A DNA stretch of 8,855 nucleotides from Eubacterium sp. (lineage in GTDB: Bacteria; Bacillota; Clostridia; Lachnospirales; Lachnospiraceae), in NCBI GenBank assembly GCA_003486385.1, contig DNFT01000081.1, positions 1-8,855 on the forward strand, given 5' to 3'. Of the stretch, positions 1 through 4,279 are shown one piece after another. A program made the position numbers and the translations under genes. The notes beneath the pieces were generated by a model. That model was not told where the DNA came from and ran no database searches. It saw nothing but the letters and a program-made list of their open reading frames with translations. How positions within the stretch are numbered: the stretch's first letter is position 1; each line of letters begins with the position of its first letter.

Positions 1-1
1 C

Positions 2-106
2 TTAGAACATCTTGCTTCGGACAATGGAGCTGATATGCATAAATATAATACGTTATATACTCGTACATTAAGTTGGCATGTTTTGCCCTCAACATCATTA
101 CTTTAA
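2..106 (+). CDS. Possible 3' tail of an upstream gene (partial, unknown)
   Basis: An open frame enters from the left edge, reads 34 codons and stops at TAA 104-106. Its product ends in residues like YTRTLSWHVLPSTSLL, a mixed composition that could be the C-terminus of a real protein, but I recognise no family. The opposite strand is also open from an ATG at about 114 to the edge, without a ribosome binding site, so the assignment is weak. The TAA lies inside the palindrome TACTTTAAAGTA (99-110). No hairpin with a T-run follows, so no terminator separates it from the next gene. Confidence 0.25.
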   Translation, partial: LEHLASDNGADMHKYNTLYTRTLSWHVLPSTSLL

Positions 107-119
107 AGTATATCTGAAA

Positions 120-143
120 GTATTTAAAAATATTTTTAAATAC
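120..143. promoter_or_regulatory. Operator-like perfect palindrome upstream of sdpR promoter (site 1)
   Basis: A perfect 24-base dyad with half-sites TATTTAAA (121-128) and TTTAAATA (135-142), separated by six bases and flanked by a G/C pair. It ends four bases before the -35 box of the sdpR promoter. The same half-sites with the same six-base gap recur at 177-198, so this is probably a binding site for a dimeric regulator, most simply SdpR itself. The AT-rich composition means a chance dyad is easier here than in coding DNA; recurrence with identical spacing is the stronger argument. Confidence 0.6.
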
Positions 144-146
144 ATA

Positions 147-175
147 TTGAAAATTCTATAAATAAATGATATAAA
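147..175 (+). promoter_or_regulatory. Sigma-A promoter of the sdpR-sdpI operon
   Basis: TTGAAA (147-152) and TATAAA (170-175) are separated by exactly 17 bases, each one mismatch from the housekeeping consensus. Transcription would start near 182, giving a leader of about 47 bases before the sdpR ATG. The start point falls inside the second dyad (177-198), so a repressor bound there would block initiation. Confidence 0.7.
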
Positions 176-176
176 G

Positions 177-198
177 TATTTAAAGAAAATTTTAAATA
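177..198. promoter_or_regulatory. Operator-like dyad over the sdpR transcription start (site 2)
   Basis: Half-sites TATTTAAA (177-184) and TTTAAATA (191-198) with a six-base centre, the same halves and gap as the site at 121-142, with centres 56 bases apart. It lies immediately downstream of the -10 box, a standard repressor position. Together the two sites bracket the promoter, which would suit cooperative binding or a small loop. Confidence 0.6.
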
Positions 199-213
199 GC
201 AATGTTCTATGAA

Positions 214-222
214 AGGGAGGTG
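214..222 (+). promoter_or_regulatory. Ribosome binding site fixing the sdpR start
   Basis: AGGGAGGTG is a near-perfect Shine-Dalgarno sequence ending six bases before the ATG at 229. The earlier in-frame ATG at 202 has no such site, and this ribosome binding site would lie inside the longer reading, so 229 is the start. Confidence 0.8.
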
Positions 223-228
223 CGTAAG

Positions 229-537
229 ATGGCAGTGTCGGAAATATTTAAAGTGCTGTCCGAGCCTCTGCGCAGACAGGTACTTGAGTTACTGAAGGGA
301 GGAAGAAGGTCGGCGGGTGAGCTTGCAAAGGCACTTGACATGTCACCGGCGGCACTATCGTATCATCTGAGGCTGCTCAAGGAGGCAGGGCTGGTAATGG
401 AGTACAAGGAGAAGAATTTCGTGTATTATTCTCTGGATATGACGGTGTTCGATGAGATGATTATGTGGTTTAGGTGTTTTACCGGTGACAGGAAGGAAGA
501 GGCGGGACAGGCGAAGGCAGGCAAATGTGAAAATTAG
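229..537 (+). CDS. sdpR: SdpR-family ArsR-type transcriptional repressor
   Basis: A 102-residue winged helix-turn-helix protein of the ArsR superfamily. Residues 27-54 form the DNA-reading unit (RSAGELAKALDMSPAALSYH and following), and 57-70 form the wing (EYKEKNFVYYSL). The opening FKVLSEPLRRQVLELL is the usual first helix of the family. The ArsR metal-site ELCVCD motif is absent and only two cysteines (83, 100) are present, so metal sensing is unlikely. The next gene encodes an SdpI-type membrane protein, as in the B. subtilis sdpRI operon, where SdpR represses its own operon and is sequestered at the membrane by SdpI when the SdpC toxin is present. The twin dyads around the promoter fit autorepression. 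The tail from about 88 is polar (KEEAGQAKAGK) and probably disordered. The family is well supported; the SdpR role is inferred from the neighbour. Confidence 0.85.
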   Translation: MAVSEIFKVLSEPLRRQVLELLKGGRRSAGELAKALDMSPAALSYHLRLLKEAGLVMEYKEKNFVYYSLDMTVFDEMIMWFRCFTGDRKEEAGQAKAGKCEN

Positions 538-601
538 TCCTGCGGACATCAGGGAAACGAAAAAGCCTGCACAGTGAATAGAAAAAAGGGAGATCAATAT
601 T

Positions 602-1318
602 ATGAATAATTGTAAAAAATATTACACATGGCTTATGGCGTTGACAGCAGCAGCGTTTATAATCACAGCGGTATGTATTCAGTTCATGGCGGATTCTGTG
701 CCTATGCATTATAATTTTCATGGAGAGATTGACCGCTATGGTTCAAAAAATGAGAACTTTATCTTTCCGTGTTTTATAGCGGTATTTAATATTTTCTGGG
801 TTATTTTTATGAATGTGTTTGGCAGAAGGGCGGACAGGGCACAGGAGGAGAAGGCGCGCGTTGAGGCGGCAGGCAACCTCAAAGTACTTGGATTTACAGC
901 GATAGGGACAACTATAATGTTTATTATAATTCAATTTGTGATGTTGCTTGTAGACATCAATGCCTCCGAGGGACAGGACAGAATGCCCATTGATATAAAT
1001 GTGATTTCCAATTGCTGCCTTGGATTGATATTCATTGTGATAGGTAATATTATTCCAAAGTGCAAGCGCAACAGTGTGGTAGGAGTCAGAACCTCATGGA
1101 GTATGGACAATGACACTACATGGGAGCTGTCAAACAGACTTGGAGGCAGGCTGATAATGATATGCGGTGTTCTTACTATTATAGAGACAATCGTTGTCAA
1201 AGGCTTTGCCTCCACGGTCATAATGCTGGTGCTTATCATTGCAATGTCGGCATTGATGATATACTATTCCTATGTTTTTTACAAAAAATATGGCAATAAT
1301 GCTAAAAAACATCAATAA
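602..1318 (+). CDS. sdpI: SdpI-family integral membrane protein (DUF1648 + SdpI domains)
   Basis: A 238-residue membrane protein with about six hydrophobic helices (roughly 10-29, 53-73, 97-117, 135-151, 184-201, 203-226). An N-terminal DUF1648 motif, PMHYNFHGEIDRYGSK, covers 34-49. The SdpI signature at 157-183 includes GVRTSWSM, a conserved Trp and SNRLGGR. In B. subtilis SdpI confers immunity to the SdpC killing factor and recruits SdpR to the membrane, relieving repression. The gene starts 64 bases after sdpR with AAGGGAGA (587-593) in front of its ATG and no terminator or promoter between, so the two are an operon. It is slightly longer than B. subtilis SdpI because of a charged loop (RRADRAQEEKARVE, 75-88) and a basic tail. 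No toxin or maturation genes (sdpABC) are in view, so the ligand or toxin it answers to is unknown. Confidence 0.87.
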   Translation: MNNCKKYYTWLMALTAAAFIITAVCIQFMADSVPMHYNFHGEIDRYGSKNENFIFPCFIAVFNIFWVIFMNVFGRRADRAQEEKARVEAAGNLKVLGFTAIGTTIMFIIIQFVMLLVDINASEGQDRMPIDINVISNCCLGLIFIVIGNIIPKCKRNSVVGVRTSWSMDNDTTWELSNRLGGRLIMICGVLTIIETIVVKGFASTVIMLVLIIAMSALMIYYSYVFYKKYGNNAKKHQ

Positions 1319-1325
1319 TATTGAT
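1311..1325. promoter_or_regulatory. Perfect dyad at the sdpI stop, upstream of leuA promoter
   Basis: ATCAATA-A-TATTGAT is a perfect 7-1-7 palindrome that overlaps the sdpI stop codon and ends 13 bases before the leuA -35 box. It has no T-run and is too AT-rich to be a terminator. It could be a regulator site for leuA. Its function is unproven and chance is possible. Confidence 0.3.
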
Positions 1326-1337
1326 TAAGTTTGCACA

Positions 1338-1366
1338 TTGCCAATGTATTATGCGCGTGTTAAGAT
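1338..1366 (+). promoter_or_regulatory. Candidate leuA promoter with extended -10 and overlapping dyad
   Basis: TTGCCA (1338-1343) and TAAGAT (1361-1366) are spaced 17 bases apart. TGT directly before the -10 makes an extended -10 that offsets its two mismatches. The start would be near 1372, leaving a leader of about 30 bases, too short for a T-box or leader peptide. A 6-1-6 dyad, ACATTG-C-CAATGT (1335-1347), covers the -35 box, a position suited to repression. The words TTAAGTTT (1325-1332) and ATAAGTTT (1373-1380) flank the promoter as a direct repeat. Read-through from sdpI remains possible because no terminator intervenes. Confidence 0.45.
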
Positions 1367-1388
1367 ATCTACATAAGTTTAGAAGTAT

Positions 1389-1394
1389 GGAGGT
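1389..1394 (+). promoter_or_regulatory. Ribosome binding site fixing the leuA start
   Basis: GGAGGT lies seven bases before the ATG at 1402. The open frame extends 27 codons upstream to a TTG at 1321, but that stretch has no ribosome binding site, overlaps the candidate promoter and does not read like LeuA, so translation begins at 1402. Confidence 0.85.
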
Positions 1395-1401
1395 ATTCGG
1401 C

Positions 1402-3402
1402 ATGAACACAGAGAAATATCAGAGAGCGTATTTTCTGCCGCCACAGATGAGTTATGACTGGGTGAAAAAGGATTATATAGATAAGGCACCTATATGGTGC
1501 AGCGTTGACCTAAGAGATGGAAATCAGGCACTTATCGAGCCTATGAGCCTTGAGGAGAAGTTAGACTTCTTCAAGATGCTTGTGGATATCGGCTTCAAGG
1601 AGATTGAGGTAGGATTTCCGGCAGCGTCCGACACGGAGTACAACTTTATGCGTGCACTTATCGAGCGCAACATGATTCCGGAGGATGTTACGGTTCAGGT
1701 GCTCACACAGGCAAGAGAGCATATTATAAAAAAGACCTTTGATGCGGTAAAGGGCGCACCTCATGCCATCATCCATCTTTACAACTCCACATCCGTTGCC
1801 CAGCGTGAGCAGGTATTTAAAAAGAGCAAGGAAGAGGTTAAGAAGCTTGCTGTTGATGGAGCAATGCTTTTAAAGAAGCTTGCCGCAGAGACGGACGGCA
1901 GCTTTACATTCGAGTATTCACCTGAGAGCTTCCCTGGAACTGAGGTTGACTATGCACTTGAGGTGTGCAATGCAGTTTTGGATGTATGGAAACCGACAGC
2001 GGACAATAAGGCAATTATCAATATCCCTACAACAGTGCAGATTGCCATGCCTCATGTATTTGCTTCACAGATAGAGTATTTAAGCCGCAACATGAAATAT
2101 CGTGAGAATGTCGTGCTCAGTGTACACCCACACAATGACCGCGGCTGCGGAATCTCCGATGCGGAGCTTGGTGTACTTGCCGGAGCTGACAGAGTGGAGG
2201 GAACGCTCTTCGGAAATGGTGAGCGTACAGGTAATGTCGATATAGTGACGCTTGCGATGAATATGGTTTCAATGGGCGTTGAGCCGGGACTTGATTTTTC
2301 ACATATCATGGATATAAGAAAGAAATATGAGCAGTACACAGGCATGCGTGTATATGAGCGCTCACCTTATGCGGGTGACCTTGTATTTACCGCATTCTCA
2401 GGCTCACATCAGGATGCCATTTCCAAGGGTATGGACTGGTGGGAGAAGGGCAGGTCGGGCGGTAAGTGGACTGTTCCGTATCTTCCGATTGACCCTATGG
2501 ATGTCGGCAGGGAGTATGAGTCGGATGTCATCCGTATCAACAGCCAGTCGGGTAAGGGAGGAGTATCCTACATTCTCAAGCAGAATTTCGGTATTTCCAT
2601 ACCGGATAAGATGAAGGAGGAGGTAGGCTATCTTGTAAAGGGTGTTTCAGACCGCAAGCACAAGGAGCTTACACCTTCGGTTGTATATCAGATATTCGAA
2701 GATAATTACATAGGACAGACGGATGTGTTCTCGGTTCCGGAGTGCCACTTCAAGCAGGAGGACGGAATCTGGGCAACTGTCACAATACAGCAGGGCAAGG
2801 AGAAACGCATTGTCGAGACGGGTGGAAACGGACGTCTTGATGCGGTGAGCAACGCACTTAAGATGTATTTTGGCATAAGCTATGAGCTTGCCGTATACGA
2901 GGAGCATGCTATTTCCAAGGGCTCATCCTCTAAGGCTGCTTCCTATGTGGGAGTGCTCTGTAAGGATAAGATGTACTGGGGCGTAGGGCTTGATGAGGAC
3001 ATTATCAAGGCATCAATATCGGCACTTGTGGCAGCAGTCAACAAGCTTGCCAAGGATACTAATGTGAAAGAGGGCAGGGAGGAGCGCATTGTCGATATCC
3101 TCAACTTCATCCAGAACCATTATACGGATGTTTCACTCGATGAGCTGGCTGAGAATTTCAACCTCTCAAAGCCATACCTTTCCAAGTATATTAAGGAAAA
3201 GTCAGGTATGACATTCCAGAATGCGGTAAAGAAGGCAAGAATGAAGAAGGCGAAGGTTCTTCTGCGCGAGTCCAACCAGAATGTCGAGACAATCGCCGCA
3301 AGCGTCGGCTATGAGAACGTGGAGCATTTCAACAGACTTTTCAAGAAGGAATATCTCATGACTCCGCTTCAGTACCGCAATGCCAAGAATCAGGAGGAGT
3401 AG
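1402..3402 (+). CDS. leuA: 2-isopropylmalate synthase (LeuA2 type) fused to an AraC-type DNA-binding domain
   Basis: A 666-residue protein. LeuA condenses acetyl-CoA with 2-ketoisovalerate, the committed step of leucine synthesis in the cytosol. Residues about 30-330 are the HMGL-like TIM barrel: VDLRDGNQ (35-42, metal-binding Asp39), HPHNDRG (242-248, metal-binding His242 and His244) and GNGERTGN (271-278). A linker subdomain leads to the C-terminal LeuA allosteric domain (about 424-550, containing ETGGNGRLDAVSNAL), which in the family binds leucine for feedback inhibition. The sequence style (WCSVDLRDGNQALIEPM) matches the long LeuA2 form of actinobacteria and fungi. Unusually, about 559-666 is a complete AraC-type tandem helix-turn-helix: the first at 578-602 (SLDELAENFNLSKPYLSKYI), the second at about 627-650 (VETIAASVGYENVEHFNRLF), then the TPLQYR ending. 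Ordinary LeuA2 proteins end before this. Coding style is continuous across the join with no stop or frameshift. A leucine-responsive regulatory role is inferred. No other leu or ilv genes are adjacent. Confidence 0.93.
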   Translation: MNTEKYQRAYFLPPQMSYDWVKKDYIDKAPIWCSVDLRDGNQALIEPMSLEEKLDFFKMLVDIGFKEIEVGFPAASDTEYNFMRALIERNMIPEDVTVQVLTQAREHIIKKTFDAVKGAPHAIIHLYNSTSVAQREQVFKKSKEEVKKLAVDGAMLLKKLAAETDGSFTFEYSPESFPGTEVDYALEVCNAVLDVWKPTADNKAIINIPTTVQIAMPHVFASQIEYLSRNMKYRENVVLSVHPHNDRGCGISDAELGVLAGADRVEGTLFGNGERTGNVDIVTLAMNMVSMGVEPGLDFSHIMDIRKKYEQYTGMRVYERSPYAGDLVFTAFSGSHQDAISKGMDWWEKGRSGGKWTVPYLPIDPMDVGREYESDVIRINSQSGKGGVSYILKQNFGISIPDKMKEEVGYLVKGVSDRKHKELTPSVVYQIFEDNYIGQTDVFSVPECHFKQEDGIWATVTIQQGKEKRIVETGGNGRLDAVSNALKMYFGISYELAVYEEHAISKGSSSKAASYVGVLCKDKMYWGVGLDEDIIKASISALVAAVNKLAKDTNVKEGREERIVDILNFIQNHYTDVSLDELAENFNLSKPYLSKYIKEKSGMTFQNAVKKARMKKAKVLLRESNQNVETIAASVGYENVEHFNRLFKKEYLMTPLQYRNAKNQEE

Positions 3403-3519
3403 GCGATATAAATTTATATATGCATTGTCACTTCCGATGTGATGGCCTGCAAAAGCGTAGGAGACAAAAAGCATATTCGTATATAGGGAATGCTTAATTA
3501 AGGATAAGAGTATGTGTTT

Positions 3520-3562
3520 AACCGCCACTGTGTGCGCAGATTATGTGTGCTCAGTGGCGGTT
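3520..3562 (+). terminator. Candidate terminator downstream of leuA
   Basis: AACCGCCACTG (3520-3530) pairs perfectly over 11 bases with CAGTGGCGGTT (3552-3562), followed by TTGATTTAT. The loop is long (21 bases) and the T-run is broken, so efficiency is uncertain, but the GC-rich perfect stem in an AT-rich spacer, 118 bases past the leuA stop, makes it the best end for the leuA transcript. Confidence 0.55.
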
Positions 3563-3617
3563 TGATTTATGCGTAGATTTCAATATGCAGATACACAAAT
3601 ATTAAGAAACTATAAAA

Positions 3618-3659
3618 TGTAACATCAGTTACTGGATAAAAAACATATATCCTGTTACA
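3618..3659. promoter_or_regulatory. Inverted repeat over the thioredoxin promoter
   Basis: TGTAACA (3618-3624) and TGTTACA (3653-3659) are perfect inverted copies 28 bases apart. A third, partial copy (GTTAC, 3628-3632) and an inner pair GGATA/TATCC (3634-3638, 3648-3652) lie between them. The right arm covers the -10 box. This could be a regulator site or a bulged hairpin; no known operator consensus is recognised. Confidence 0.35.
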
Positions 3660-3661
3660 AT
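3633..3661 (+). promoter_or_regulatory. Candidate thioredoxin promoter (extended -10)
   Basis: TACAAT (3656-3661), one mismatch from consensus, is preceded by TGT (3653-3655), forming an extended -10. TGGATA (3633-3638) lies 17 bases upstream as a modest -35. Initiation would fall near 3668, exactly where the repeat cluster begins, giving a leader of about 150 bases made almost wholly of repeat. Confidence 0.5.
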
Positions 3662-3666
3662 ATATA

Positions 3667-3810
3667 CGAAGCAAAAACAAGGAGGCAAAATCCTCTCCTC
3701 GCATGAGCATAGCGTATAAATACGAATTAGGATTTTTGCTTCGCAAAAACAAGGAGGCAAAATCCTCTCCTCGCACGAGCTCGGATTTTTGCTTCGCAAA
3801 AACAAGGAGG
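3667..3810. repeat. Cluster of three palindromic repeat copies, last one carrying the trx Shine-Dalgarno
   Basis: Copies one (3671-3708) and two (3743-3780) are 38 bases long and differ at one base. Each begins GCAAAAACAAGGAGG, continues CAAAATCCTCTCCTCGCA, then T or C and GAGC. Copy three (3796-3810) is only the first 15 bases. Copies two and three share a preceding GGATTTTTGCTTC, giving 28 identical bases at 3730-3757 and 3783-3810. Each contains a tight hairpin, TTTTTGC-TTC-GCAAAAA, and copies one and two a second one, GAGG-CAAAAT-CCTC. Unequal spacing (72 and 53 bases) and internal dyads fit a dispersed palindromic element, not a CRISPR array. The cluster occupies the probable 5' leader of the thioredoxin mRNA. 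Confidence 0.8.
3804..3810 (+). promoter_or_regulatory. Repeat-derived ribosome binding site of thioredoxin
   Basis: AAGGAGG ends nine bases before the ATG at 3820 and is the last word of the third repeat copy. The same AAGGAGG occurs in copies one and two, where CCTC follows it. Copy two's AAATCCTC (3760-3767) is perfectly complementary to GAGGATTT (3807-3814) over the end of this site, so pairing could mask it. Confidence 0.75.
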
Positions 3811-3819
3811 ATTTAAAAT

Positions 3820-4128
3820 ATGGCAGCATTACACATTACAAGTGACAACTACGAGAGCGAAGTGCTTAATTCAGACAAGCCGGTGCTTCTTGACTTCTGG
3901 GCTTCATGGTGTGGACCATGCCAGATGCTCCTGCCGGTTATCGAAGAACTCTCGAATGAGGTTACGGATGCTAAGATATGCAAGATTAATGTTGACGAGG
4001 AGTCTTCACTGGCTGAGAAGTATGGCGTTATGTCAATTCCTACACTCGTAGTGGTTAAGGATGGCAAGACGGTCAGCACAAGCGTTGGCGTACAGCCGAA
4101 GGACAAGATTCTTGAGATGCTTAAATAG
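3820..4128 (+). CDS. trxA: Thioredoxin
   Basis: A 102-residue single-domain thioredoxin, normal length for the family. It is a cytosolic dithiol carrier that reduces protein disulfides and is itself recycled by thioredoxin reductase. The active site is FWASWCGPC, with redox cysteines 31 and 34, the buried Asp25 and the cis-proline at 74 in MSIPTLVV. The remaining pattern (KINVDEE, then DGKTVSTSVG) is typical. One extra cysteine is at 54. Gln35 follows the CGPC motif where Lys or Arg is common. There is no signal peptide. It stands alone: no reductase gene is adjacent, its upstream leader is repeat-rich, and a strong terminator follows. Its ribosome binding site comes from a repeat copy, which may tie its translation to leader folding. 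Confidence 0.95.
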   Translation: MAALHITSDNYESEVLNSDKPVLLDFWASWCGPCQMLLPVIEELSNEVTDAKICKINVDEESSLAEKYGVMSIPTLVVVKDGKTVSTSVGVQPKDKILEMLK

Positions 4129-4168
4129 CCTGCAACAGATTCCATTATCGAAAAAGGTGACAGCGATA

Positions 4169-4205
4169 AAAAGGCGTAAATCCGTATTTCGGATTTACGC
4201 CTTTT
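4169..4205. terminator. Bidirectional terminator between convergent trxA and glnN
   Basis: AAAAGGCGTAAATCCG (4169-4184) and its exact complement (4190-4205) form a 16-bp stem with a five-base loop. It ends in a T-run on both strands, so it can stop thioredoxin transcription from the left and glnN transcription from the right. A minor dyad, TTATCG/CGATAA (4145-4150, 4164-4169), sits just before it. Confidence 0.92.
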
Positions 4206-4279
4206 CTGTCCGGCAGCAGGTTTTATAGTATATGAAAGTTCAAAAGCTAAGTAAAAATACTTTTTATGCCCTCCTCGTT

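Larger units (their letters stand above)
3403..3819. other. Untranslated spacer between leuA and thioredoxin
   Basis: These 417 bases hold no convincing gene. From left to right there is an AT-rich stretch, a weak interrupted hairpin (AAGCAT...ATGCTT, about 3468-3495), a terminator-like hairpin (3520-3562), a promoter with nested dyads (3618-3661) and a cluster of three palindromic repeat copies (3667-3810). Short minus-strand frames over the repeats translate to repeated CEERILPPCF and REEDFASLFL words, artefacts of the repeat. I looked for riboswitch or T-box signatures and recognised none. Confidence 0.6.

Noticed and set aside
202..228. Upstream in-frame ATG giving SdpR nine extra residues
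   Set aside because: It lacks a ribosome binding site and would translate the strong AGGGAGGTG that serves the ATG at 229.
1321..1401. 27-codon N-terminal extension of LeuA from TTG
   Set aside because: No ribosome binding site, overlaps the candidate promoter, and GGAGGT precedes the ATG at 1402, where LeuA-like sequence begins.
1319..1401. T-box, leucine leader peptide or riboswitch before leuA
   Set aside because: The leader is about 30 bases, has no run of Leu codons, no T-box core and no terminator/antiterminator pair.
3403..3519. Riboswitch or structured RNA downstream of leuA
   Set aside because: Only weak interrupted pairing is visible and no known aptamer core is recognised.
3667..3810. 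CRISPR-like array
   Set aside because: Only two full copies plus a fragment, unequal spacing, strong internal hairpins, and no cas genes.
3567..3829. Two short minus-strand proteins upstream of thioredoxin
   Set aside because: They are translations of the palindromic repeat copies, repeat internally with the DNA, and have no start signals.
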